NCBI GenBank assembly: GCA_030043435.1
Contig: JASHXR010000082.1
Span: forward strand, 1 to 7,583
DNA length: 7,583 bases
Direction of reading: 5' to 3'
Source of the DNA: Microcaldota archaeon
GTDB lineage: Archaea; Micrarchaeota; Micrarchaeia; Micrarchaeales; CABMGC01
The notes below the pieces were generated by a model, which worked only from the letters and a program-made list of their open reading frames with translations, was not told the origin of the DNA and did no database searches. The position numbers and the translations under genes were made by a program. Of this stretch, positions 1 through 5,716 are shown piece after piece; positions within the stretch are counted from its first letter, which is position 1, and every line of letters starts with the position of its first letter.

Positions 1-1224
1 CTTGACGCCCTCGAACGAGTCCACGTCTGCTCCTGCCTTCTTCATCGACGCGGCTACGGCAGCGATGACCTTCTCTTTGAGCGCAGCCTGGACCGGGAAC
101 TCCTCGTACCTGTTGACGTACTTGGGCAGCGATGCGACCAGCTCAGAGAGGCTCCTTCCGCTCCTCTTCACCATCTCAGCCACCTTCAGCGCGGCGAAGA
201 GGCCGTCCTCGGCGCCGTAGAGCTCCTGGAAGTAGATGTGGCCCGAGATCTCGGCGCCGAACCTGCACCGCTTCGCCTTCATGCTCTCCTTGAGGTGGGA
301 GTGCCCTACCCTCGTCAGTACAGGTACGCCCTTCCTCTCCCTTATCGCATCCTCTACAGCTGCGGAGCACGAGACCTCGTACGCGACGGACTCGCCTGCC
401 TTCAGGTACTCCCTGACGAGGAGGGCGAGTATGACGTCGCCAGTGGCCACCTTGCCCTCACCGGTCACGAAGAGGACCCTGTCGCCGTCGCCGTCAAACG
501 CAGCGCCGAGACCGAGGCGCTCGGATTTGACGAGGTTAACCAGTCCTGCTATGCTCGACTCGTTGGGCTCTGGCGACCTGGACGGGAAGCTCCCGTCAGC
601 AGTATCGCTCATCGGATGCGCCTCGGCGCCCTTCTCCCTGAAGAGCCGCGTGGCTATGCCAGAGTATGCGCCGTTCCCCGGGTCCAGCCCTATCCTGATC
701 CCGGCGAGGCTGCTTATCTTGCCCGAGATGAATGAGAGATACTCGGCCGTTATCGCGGCGCTCCTGTCCTCTGACCTGCCGCGCCTCCTCTCCTTGAACG
801 CGCCTGAGTTGACAAGGTCGCGAAGCTCCTCCATCCCCGTGCCTAGCCCGATGACGTGGGCGTCGGCCCTGCAGACCTTGAACCCGTTCCACTCCCTTGG
901 GTTGTGGCTCGCTGTCACGGTGATGCCGCCATCGAGCCCGTAGTGCGAGATTGCGAAGTAGAGGAGAGGGGTAGGTATCACGCCAGCATAGACTACGTCC
1001 AGGCCCTGGCTCAGCACGCCTTTCAGGAGGCGCTCCTTCAGCATAGGGCTGCTGCTCCTTACGTCCATGCCGACGAGGACCTTCTTGCCCTCGCCGATGA
1101 GCGTGCCGAACGCCTTGCCTACCCGCTCCGCCACGTCACCGTTTATGTCGCTTGGGTAGATGCCCCTGATGTCGTAAGCCCTGAAGATCTCCTGATTTAT
1201 AGCGCCCATCCCCGCTTCTCCCAT
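1..1224 (-). CDS. manB: Phosphomannomutase/phosphoglucomutase family enzyme, C-terminus cut by window edge
   Basis: Alpha-D-phosphohexomutase that would interconvert hexose 6-phosphate and hexose 1-phosphate in the cytosol, supplying precursors for nucleotide sugars (glycoprotein and surface glycan synthesis). 408 residues are visible on the reverse strand. Seen directly: an N-terminal FRAYDIRGIYP segment (residues 14-24) typical of the family; the phosphoserine loop TASHNP (104-109, catalytic Ser106); the Mg-binding loop DGDGDR (244-249); and the sugar-recognition loop GAEISGH (323-329). That last loop is closer to the GEMSGH of PMM/PGM enzymes than to the GEQSGH of GlmM, so I infer mannose/glucose phosphate specificity, though archaeal members are often promiscuous. 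The ORF leaves the window just after FEGVK, where domain 4 begins, so the phosphate-binding loop of that domain (about 50 residues) is missing. ATG at 1224 was chosen; Met6 is an alternative. It diverges from priS. Isoleucine codons are 10 ATA and 12 ATC, a weaker ATA bias than in its neighbours. Confidence 0.93.
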   Translation of the reverse strand, partial: MGEAGMGAINQEIFRAYDIRGIYPSDINGDVAERVGKAFGTLIGEGKKVLVGMDVRSSSPMLKERLLKGVLSQGLDVVYAGVIPTPLLYFAISHYGLDGGITVTASHNPREWNGFKVCRADAHVIGLGTGMEELRDLVNSGAFKERRRGRSEDRSAAITAEYLSFISGKISSLAGIRIGLDPGNGAYSGIATRLFREKGAEAHPMSDTADGSFPSRSPEPNESSIAGLVNLVKSERLGLGAAFDGDGDRVLFVTGEGKVATGDVILALLVREYLKAGESVAYEVSCSAAVEDAIRERKGVPVLTRVGHSHLKESMKAKRCRFGAEISGHIYFQELYGAEDGLFAALKVAEMVKRSGRSLSELVASLPKYVNRYEEFPVQAALKEKVIAAVAASMKKAGADVDSFEGVK

Positions 1225-1308
1225 ATGTATCTTCTCGTCCCGTCTGCGCAGCGCGCGGACTCCCTAATGGCCGGTAAACAACGACGGACAGAAGCACCTC
1301 TCAACCAA

Positions 1309-1316
1309 CTTATAAG
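1309..1316. promoter_or_regulatory. Palindromic TATA-like element in the divergent intergenic region
   Basis: CTTATAAG is a self-complementary box A-like sequence, AT-rich against a GC-rich background. In the minus direction it lies about 85 bp upstream of the mutase ATG, which implies a transcript start near 1285 and a leader of about 60 nt. In the plus direction its centre lies about 26 bp upstream of an in-frame ATG at 1338 of the primase reading frame. Direction of use cannot be settled from sequence; the AACCAA just before it on the plus strand is a slightly better BRE-like context than the minus-strand flank. Confidence 0.5.
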
Positions 1317-1385
1317 AACCTTGCTGTAGCGCGCCTGATGCCTTGCCAGCATACCGGACACATGCAGCAACCAGAATCACGCTGC

Positions 1386-1395
1386 CTTATTATTC
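1386..1395 (+). promoter_or_regulatory. Candidate TATA box for priS
   Basis: CTTATTATTC is an AT-rich box A-like stretch centred about 31 bp upstream of the preferred priS ATG at 1422. With the usual archaeal spacing of 26-27 bp from box A centre to transcription start, it predicts a leaderless or nearly leaderless priS mRNA. This fits the lack of a Shine-Dalgarno site before that ATG. It is a weaker match to consensus than the box at 3534-3545. Confidence 0.45.
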
Positions 1396-1421
1396 TTTCC
1401 AGCCGATGGTGTAACGGTTGC

Positions 1422-2579
1422 ATGCTCGGCGAGGAAGAGATGGCGCTGGTGAAGCGGCTGGTCTCCAGCTACTACAGGGCCAGCACCAGCGTCACAACTG
1501 ACAGGATAGGGCAACGCGAGTTCGGCGTGGGCAGCTTCGAGAGGAAGATAGCGTTCAGGCACCTCTCCTTCGGCAGCGCTGCGGAGCTGAAGAGCTATCT
1601 CGTCCGCGAGGCCCCCCCGTACGTCTCCTACTCATCGTCGTACTACGCCTCGCCGTCGGCGAGGCCGATGGAGCGGAAGGGGTGGCTCGGCGCCGAGCTC
1701 GTCTTCGACCTCGACGCCACTGATATGGATTTGCAGTGCCAGAAGGTGCACGGCAAGGGCTGGATCTGCAGGAACTGCCTCGACTCGGTCAAGGCCGAGG
1801 CGATAAAGCTCGTAGAGGACTTCCTGGTACCTGACTTCGGCTTCGCGAAGGGCAGCATAAGCATAAACTTCAGCGGCAACAGGGGATACCACGTGCATGT
1901 GCACAACGACGCGACGCTCTCACTGGACTCGGCAGCGAGGAAGGAGATAACCGACTATATAGCAGGGATAGGGGTCGAGATGCAGGAGTTCTTCCCGACG
2001 CTCGGGATGAGGGGCAGGCAGCTCAGCGGGCCGAGGCCCACTGACAGGGGCTGGGGCGGCAAGATGGCGAGGCACCTCCTCTCCGCAGCGGGGAGAGGGG
2101 TGGATGCGCTCGCAGCGCTAGGGATAGACAGGAAGACGGCAGGGATTATATACAGGAAGAGGGCGCTCATCGAGCTCGGGATAAAGAGCGGCAACTGGGA
2201 CATGGTCTACATAAAGAACAAGGCGGAGTTCTGGAAGACGATAATGGGGAACCTGACGGTGAGGCAGAGCGACAGGATAGACAGGAACGTGACCAACGAC
2301 ACCTCACATCTGATAAGGCTGCCGAACACCATACACGGGGAGACGGGGCTGGTAGCCAAGGTCGTCGGCTCGGTCTCCGACCTTGAGAGGTTCGACCCGA
2401 TGAAGGACGCGATTGCGTTCAGGGGCGAAGAGCTGATGATAGAGGCGCACACGGACTTCGAGCTATACATGAACGGGACGAGGTTCGGGCCGTACGGCGG
2501 CAGGATAAGGGTCCCGGCCTACGTCGCGCTCTACCTCTGCCTCAAGGGCCGAGCGAAGCTGCTCCAAAGCAAGCATTAA
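1422..2579 (+). CDS. priS: DNA primase catalytic small subunit (PriS)
   Basis: Archaeo-eukaryotic primase catalytic subunit; with PriL it makes primers for DNA replication. From the ATG at 1422 it has 385 residues, a normal archaeal PriS length. Seen directly: catalytic metal-binding Asp96 and Asp98 in ELVFDLDATD; a zinc-binding set Cys106, His110, Cys116, Cys119; the nucleotide-binding motif SGNRGYHVHV (151-160); probable third catalytic Asp287 in DRNVT; HLIRLPNTIHG (296-306); and a C-terminal VPAYVALYLCLKGRAKL typical of the family. The frame is open back to an ATG at 1338, which would add 28 residues. That stretch uses codons rare downstream (CAA, GAA, ATT, CTT, CGA, TGT) and does not resemble PriS, whereas the sequence from 1422 (VKRLVSSYYRA) does. 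No PriL domain is fused. Isoleucine codons are strongly ATA (18 of 22). Confidence 0.95.
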   Translation: MLGEEEMALVKRLVSSYYRASTSVTTDRIGQREFGVGSFERKIAFRHLSFGSAAELKSYLVREAPPYVSYSSSYYASPSARPMERKGWLGAELVFDLDATDMDLQCQKVHGKGWICRNCLDSVKAEAIKLVEDFLVPDFGFAKGSISINFSGNRGYHVHVHNDATLSLDSAARKEITDYIAGIGVEMQEFFPTLGMRGRQLSGPRPTDRGWGGKMARHLLSAAGRGVDALAALGIDRKTAGIIYRKRALIELGIKSGNWDMVYIKNKAEFWKTIMGNLTVRQSDRIDRNVTNDTSHLIRLPNTIHGETGLVAKVVGSVSDLERFDPMKDAIAFRGEELMIEAHTDFELYMNGTRFGPYGGRIRVPAYVALYLCLKGRAKLLQSKH

Positions 2580-2593
2580 AAAGGTATTGCAGC

Positions 2594-2601
2594 CATATTA
2601 T
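2594..2601 (+). promoter_or_regulatory. Candidate TATA box for the L15e-pcc1 unit
   Basis: CATATTAT in the short 60 bp gap after priS is the only AT-rich box A-like stretch there. Its centre (~2598) predicts a transcript start near 2624, giving a leader of about 15 nt before the L15e ATG. Readthrough from priS is also possible. Confidence 0.35.
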
Positions 2602-2639
2602 CCGCAGGTGCAGTACTCGTCTTCTGCTTTTCGGAGAGG

Positions 2640-3242
2640 ATGACGGCGCGCTGGCTTGATTACATGGGAGCATACAGGCAGATAGAGCGGACCTTCCAGG
2701 AGGAGTACAAGGAGCGCGGCGAGGCGTTCAGGGCGAGGCTGAGCGGGTGGAGGAGCGAGCCAGCCGTGGTGAGGATAGAGAAGCCGACGAACATAGCGAG
2801 GGCGCGCAAGCTCGGATACAAGGCGAAGGAGGGGGTCGTGGTCGCGCGCGTCAAGGTGGAGCGCGGGCTGAGGAAGAGGCAGAAGGTGCGCGGCGGCAGG
2901 AAGCCGTCCAAGAACGGCAGGTTCTTCGCGTTCAGGAAGTCGCTCCAGTCGGTAGCGGAGGAGAGGGCCGCGAGGAAGTTCTCGAACTGCGAGGTGCTCA
3001 ACTCATATTACGTCGGAGCTGACGGCTCCTACAAGTTCTTCGAGGCCATACTGCTCGACAGGGCGCATCCTGCGATAACGAGCGACCCGGTCTACTCCGA
3101 GGTCGTGGCCCAGAGGGGCAGGGCGTACCGCGGGCTGACGAGCCAGGGAGTGAAGCACAGGGGCATGAGGATGAAGGGCTTCGGGACGATGGGCAACAGG
3201 CCGAGCGTCAGGTCGAGCCAGCGCCACATCCTGCGCGTCTAG
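2640..3242 (+). CDS. rpl15e: Large-subunit ribosomal protein L15e (eL15)
   Basis: Archaeal/eukaryotic-specific large-subunit protein that binds 23S rRNA. The 200-residue product shows the family landmarks in order: GAYRQIE (10-16); the basic block ARKLGYKAKEGVVVARVKV (55-73); the RGGRKPSKNG loop (84-93); AEERAARKF (106-114); VLNSYYVGADGSYKFFEAIL (119-138); and RAYRGLTSQGVKHRG near the C-terminus (161-175). Length is usual for the family (about 190-205). Start choice is uncertain: a GGAGAGG motif abuts the ATG at 2640 with zero spacing, too close for standard Shine-Dalgarno use, and family similarity begins at Met9 (ATG at 2664; eukaryotic L15 starts MGAYKY). I keep 2640 because no better ribosome site precedes 2664. 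It is followed 9 nt later by the Pcc1-like gene, so the two probably form one transcript. Confidence 0.96.
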   Translation: MTARWLDYMGAYRQIERTFQEEYKERGEAFRARLSGWRSEPAVVRIEKPTNIARARKLGYKAKEGVVVARVKVERGLRKRQKVRGGRKPSKNGRFFAFRKSLQSVAEERAARKFSNCEVLNSYYVGADGSYKFFEAILLDRAHPAITSDPVYSEVVAQRGRAYRGLTSQGVKHRGMRMKGFGTMGNRPSVRSSQRHILRV

Positions 3243-3251
3243 GGTGTGTGC

Positions 3252-3485
3252 TTGGCCAAGGCCGTCCTCACTATCGAGGCAGGGAAGGGCGCCAAGAGGT
3301 ACATGGCCGTCATCGGCAACGAGAGGGGACACAGGCGCAGCAAGGTCAGGATGGCCGAGAGGTCTGGCACGATAACGATAGAGGTTGACGCAGAGGACGT
3401 GCGCGCGCTCCTCGGTTCGCTGAACGGCGCGCTGAAGCAGCTCAGGGTCGTGAGCAGCGTCGATGCAGCTCTCGGCGAGGGCTGA
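3252..3485 (+). CDS. pcc1: Pcc1-like KEOPS complex subunit
   Basis: Small protein (77 residues from TTG at 3252) matching the Pcc1 family by size and C-terminal pattern. The segment VDAEDVRALLGSLNGALKQL, then an RVVSSVDAAL tail, corresponds to the family's strand plus long helix with the conserved R-x-L-x-x-x-L-N spacing. Pcc1 is the dimerising subunit of KEOPS, which with Kae1, Bud32 and Cgi121 makes the t6A modification of ANN-decoding tRNAs. The N-terminal half (AKAVLTIEAGKG, then basic residues) is less conserved, as usual. TTG at 3252 is preferred because GGGTG (3242-3246) lies 5 nt upstream, the same motif that precedes uL4, and it gives a natural AKAVLTIE start. GTG at 3246 would add two residues. 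It is linked to rpl15e. Identification rests on a short, weakly conserved family. Confidence 0.72.
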   Translation: MAKAVLTIEAGKGAKRYMAVIGNERGHRRSKVRMAERSGTITIEVDAEDVRALLGSLNGALKQLRVVSSVDAALGEG

Positions 3486-3533
3486 GGACGTGCGCACAGC
3501 GCCAGGCGCATCGCCCTCCCGGCCGAGGATACG

Positions 3534-3545
3534 TTTATAAATATA
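3534..3545 (+). promoter_or_regulatory. Strong archaeal TATA box for the uL3 ribosomal operon
   Basis: TTTATAAATATA is the best box A match in the window, in the 176 bp gap between the Pcc1-like gene and uL3. With standard spacing, transcription would begin near 3562-3568, so the ribosomal operon mRNA would carry a leader of roughly 95-100 nt instead of being leaderless. No second good TATA is visible between here and uL3. Confidence 0.75.
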
Positions 3546-3564
3546 TTCTGAGAAGAGTCATAGT

Positions 3565-3661
3565 GTCAGGTGCTCGTTGTCTTCAGGCGCGCGAAAGCAG
3601 CTCGGTCACGGCATAGTCGGATAGTCTGATACCTGATGCATACGGATAGTCGGTAATCAAT
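3565..3661 (+). other. Predicted 5' leader of the uL3 operon mRNA
   Basis: About 97 nt between the inferred transcript start and the uL3 ATG. It contains a duplicated segment (3611-3626 and 3638-3651), three ATAGTC copies (3613, 3621, 3646), and a mini-ORF of ATG, five sense codons and TAA (3636-3656) ending 5 nt before the uL3 ATG. A GGTAAT at 3652-3657, one base off the archaeal GGTGAT Shine-Dalgarno sequence, overlaps the mini-ORF stop. I find no convincing long hairpin and no match to an RNA family I recognise. A regulatory role, such as autogenous control by a ribosomal protein, is inference only. Confidence 0.4.
3611..3651 (+). repeat. Imperfect direct repeat in the uL3 leader
   Basis: GCATAGTCGGATAGTC (3611-3626) and GCATACGGATAGTC (3638-3651) are identical except for a two-base insertion in the first copy, with a start-to-start distance of 27 nt. 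The 9-mer CGGATAGTC occurs at 3618-3626 and 3643-3651, and ATAGTCGG occurs at 3613-3620 and 3646-3653. Confidence 0.7.
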
Positions 3662-4636
3662 ATGGTAAGCATGAGAAAGGGCTCCCTAGAGTACTGGCCT
3701 CACAGGAGGGCCAAGGCGCAGATGCCGCGCGTAAGGTCGTGGCCTTCGCAGGCAGAGCCCGGTCTCCCAGGCTTCGTCGCGGTCAAGGCAGGCATGACGC
3801 ACGTCTCGATGATAGACGACTCGGAGTCGCCGTCCAAGGGCACCGAGGTCTCGAGGGCGGTCACTGTGCTCGAGATGCCGCGCGTCTACCTCTATGGTAT
3901 CAGGGCCTACAAGACCACATATCTTTACACGGAGCCGTATATGGAGGTATACGATGCTGGCCTCGCGAAGCGCGTAGGCATAAACGCTATAAAGAGGAAC
4001 GACCTCGCATCGCTGAAGGGCAAGGCAGCGGAGCTTGACGACGTCAGGGCGCTCCTCTTCCTCGACATGGAGGGACTTGGGTTCGGCTCCAAGAGGGTCA
4101 TGCGCTTCGAGATGCCCCTCGGAGGCAGGGACAACGCCGAGAAGATCGCGTTCGCGGAGAAGTGGCTGGGCAAGGAGATAAAGGCTGCTGACGTGCTCGG
4201 CGTGGGAGAGTACGTCGACGTTACCTCAATCTCGAAGGGGAAGGGCTGGGCCGGGGTCATCAAGAGGTTCGGAGTAGCAAGGCAGTACAGGAAGGCGACA
4301 GGCAAGGTGAGGCACGTCGGGGTGCTGGGCCCGTGGCATCCTGCAAAGGTGCTCTACTCTGTGCCGCACGCAGGGCACATGGGTTACAACTACAGGACTG
4401 AGATAAACAAGAGGATACTCAAGATGGGGAGCGCTGCGGAATCGGGAGCTGTGAACGTGAGCGGAGGCTTCCCGAACTTCGGCGTCGTGCGCGGCGACTT
4501 CATTGTAGTGGACGGGTCGATACCAGGCCCTGCCAAGCGCCTCGTGCGGATAAGGAAGTCGCTCAGGATGCAGGACGTTGCGAAGAAGGCACCTCAGATA
4601 ACCTACCTCTCCGTGACCTCGAAACAGGGTGCATGA
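3662..4636 (+). CDS. rpl3: Large-subunit ribosomal protein uL3
   Basis: Core 23S rRNA-binding protein that reaches toward the peptidyl-transferase centre; first gene of the operon. The 324-residue product has the archaeal N-terminal extension GSLEYW with basic RRAKA and PRVRSWP (7-28), then AVKAGMTHVSMIDD (40-53). It continues with the long insert of archaeal/eukaryotic uL3 and the hallmark central block: VDVTSISKGKGWAGVIKRFG (185-204), VGVLGPWHPAKV (219-230), and GHMGYNYRTEINKRI (238-252). Length is slightly below the usual 330-350. ATG at 3662 is used; ATG at 3671 (Met4) is equally placed for family similarity, which starts at about residue 5, and neither has a canonical Shine-Dalgarno site. 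Transcription probably starts at the box A at 3534-3545. uL4 follows after a single base. Confidence 0.97.
   Translation: MVSMRKGSLEYWPHRRAKAQMPRVRSWPSQAEPGLPGFVAVKAGMTHVSMIDDSESPSKGTEVSRAVTVLEMPRVYLYGIRAYKTTYLYTEPYMEVYDAGLAKRVGINAIKRNDLASLKGKAAELDDVRALLFLDMEGLGFGSKRVMRFEMPLGGRDNAEKIAFAEKWLGKEIKAADVLGVGEYVDVTSISKGKGWAGVIKRFGVARQYRKATGKVRHVGVLGPWHPAKVLYSVPHAGHMGYNYRTEINKRILKMGSAAESGAVNVSGGFPNFGVVRGDFIVVDGSIPGPAKRLVRIRKSLRMQDVAKKAPQITYLSVTSKQGA
4628..4631 (+). promoter_or_regulatory. Ribosome binding site deciding the uL4 start
   Basis: GGTG, within AGGGTG, lies inside the last codons of uL3, 6 nt before the ATG at 4638. It matches the archaeal anti-Shine-Dalgarno core and supports ATG 4638 over the in-frame GTG at 4629, which overlaps the site itself. 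Confidence 0.55.
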
Positions 4637-4637
4637 T

Positions 4638-5450
4638 ATGGATGTCGCTATATACCAGCTCGACGGGAAGAGCGCGCGGTCTGTGCCGCTGCCAGGCGTC
4701 TTCTCCGGAGAGTACAGGACGGACTTGGTGAGGCGCGGGCTCCTGGCTGAGCAGAGCCTCTCGTACCAGCCGCAGGCGCACTCGGTCATGGCAGGCATAG
4801 ACACTACAGCAGTATACATAGGAAGATACGACGCATCGTGGAGGAGGGGGAGGCACATGGGCCAGGCGATAAGGCCGAGGCAGGCGCTGGGCGGCGGGGC
4901 GCAGGGCGACGTCAGGAGGATACCCTCTGCGACGAAGGGGAGGAGGGCGCATCCGCACAAGCTGGAGAGGAAGATAGTCGAGAGCATCAACAGGAAGGAG
5001 TACAGGAGGGCAGTGGAGGCTGCAATAGCAGGATGCGCAAAGCCCGAAGTAGTGAAGAAGAACCACAGGTTCAAGGCGAACAGCCTGCCCATAGTCGTCG
5101 ACGATGCGATAGAGAAGGTGGCGAAGACCAAGGAGCTCATGAAGGTGCTGGGCGCGCTCGGCCTGCTCGAGGACGTGGAGAGGTCACACGACCCATCGAT
5201 AAGGAAGGGGCTGCGCAGGGCCTCTCGGCAGAGGAGGTGGAGGAGGAACGTGCTCATCGTCGCCGCTGACGCGGAGAGGATAGGCAGGGCTGGCAGGAAC
5301 ATCCCTGGCCTCGACGTGAGCAGGGTCTCGGAGCTGACTGTAGGTAAGCTGGCGCCTGGCGCCAACCCGAGGGTCACTGTCTGGAGCGTCGCAGCGCTCA
5401 GGGAGTTGGAGCACGGCCTCGACGGGCTCAGGCTCGGGGTCGAGGGCTGA
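4638..5450 (+). CDS. rpl4: Large-subunit ribosomal protein uL4
   Basis: 23S rRNA-binding protein whose long internal loop helps form the nascent-chain exit tunnel constriction. 270 residues from ATG 4638; family similarity begins at once (MDVAIYQLDG). Visible landmarks: the basic/glycine tunnel loop from about 45 to 105, including SYQPQAHSVMAGIDTTA (42-58) and RPRQALGGGAQGDVRRIPS (79-97); GRRAHPHKLERKIVESINRK (101-120), the near-invariant GGRRAHPPK-type motif; and AAIAGCA (128-134). The C-terminal domain has RRNVLIVA (202-209), AGRNIPGLDV (218-227) and LAPGANPRVTVWSV (238-251). Gly-Gly-Arg is GRR preceded by Lys here, and HPHK replaces HPPK, both mild substitutions. Starts one base after uL3 and ends 4 nt before uL23, so translational coupling is likely. 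Confidence 0.96.
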   Translation: MDVAIYQLDGKSARSVPLPGVFSGEYRTDLVRRGLLAEQSLSYQPQAHSVMAGIDTTAVYIGRYDASWRRGRHMGQAIRPRQALGGGAQGDVRRIPSATKGRRAHPHKLERKIVESINRKEYRRAVEAAIAGCAKPEVVKKNHRFKANSLPIVVDDAIEKVAKTKELMKVLGALGLLEDVERSHDPSIRKGLRRASRQRRWRRNVLIVAADAERIGRAGRNIPGLDVSRVSELTVGKLAPGANPRVTVWSVAALRELEHGLDGLRLGVEG

Positions 5451-5454
5451 TACT

Positions 5455-5706
5455 ATGGAGGCGCTGCTCTATCCGATAGCCACGGAGAAGGTCCTTGGCA
5501 GGCTTGACGCCGACAACACCATCGTCTACGTCGTGGACATGAGGGCTGGGAAGGCGCAGATAAGGAAGGAGTTCGAGAAGGCCTTCGGGGTCAGGGTGGA
5601 GAGGGTCAACACCTCCATAACAGCAAAGAACATAAAGAAGGCGTACATAAGGATAAGCAAGGCGGCGCGCGCGAGCGACATAGCCAGGAAGCTCAAGCTC
5701 GTATGA
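5455..5706 (+). CDS. rpl23: Large-subunit ribosomal protein uL23
   Basis: Sits at the polypeptide exit and serves as a docking site for SRP and other nascent-chain factors. 83 residues, the usual archaeal length without bacterial extensions. Seen: YPIATEKVLGRLDADNTIVY (6-25; family P-x-x-TEK followed by N-x-hydrophobic), then the RNA-binding half with IRKEFEKAFGVRVERVNTSI (36-55) and TAKNIKKAYIRIS (56-68). The upstream GGCTGAT (5445-5451), overlapping the uL4 stop, is the probable ribosome site. Seven of eight isoleucine codons are ATA. Confidence 0.95.
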   Translation: MEALLYPIATEKVLGRLDADNTIVYVVDMRAGKAQIRKEFEKAFGVRVERVNTSITAKNIKKAYIRISKAARASDIARKLKLV

Positions 5707-5716
5707 GTTGATATTT

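Noticed and set aside
236..943. 235-codon open frame on the plus strand opposite the mutase
   Set aside because: Shadow of the reverse-strand mutase, whose motifs TASHNP and DGDGDR fix the true frame.
1338..1421. N-terminal extension of PriS with Cys and His residues as an extra zinc motif
   Set aside because: Spacing is irregular, codons are unlike the rest of the gene, and PriS similarity starts after it.
2621..2631. T-rich stretch after priS (CTTCTGCTTTT) as a priS terminator
   Set aside because: Only a four-T run, immediately before the L15e start; too weak to call.
3491..3510. GC-rich inverted repeats after the Pcc1-like gene (TGCGC...GCGCA and GCGCC-A-GGCGC) as a terminator
   Set aside because: No T-tract follows, and archaeal termination depends mainly on U-rich runs; short GC palindromes are expected by chance at this GC content.
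3618..3640. CTGA/TGATG-like elements in the uL3 leader as a C/D box RNA
   Set aside because: No full C box (RTGATGA) and no properly spaced C', D' and D box set could be placed.
4226..5377. 383-codon open frame on the minus strand opposite uL3 and uL4
   Set aside because: It lies antisense to two clearly conserved ribosomal genes, its product is low-complexity Leu/Ser/Pro/Ala without family motifs, and it arises because the purine-rich GC-biased coding strand rarely yields stops in reverse.
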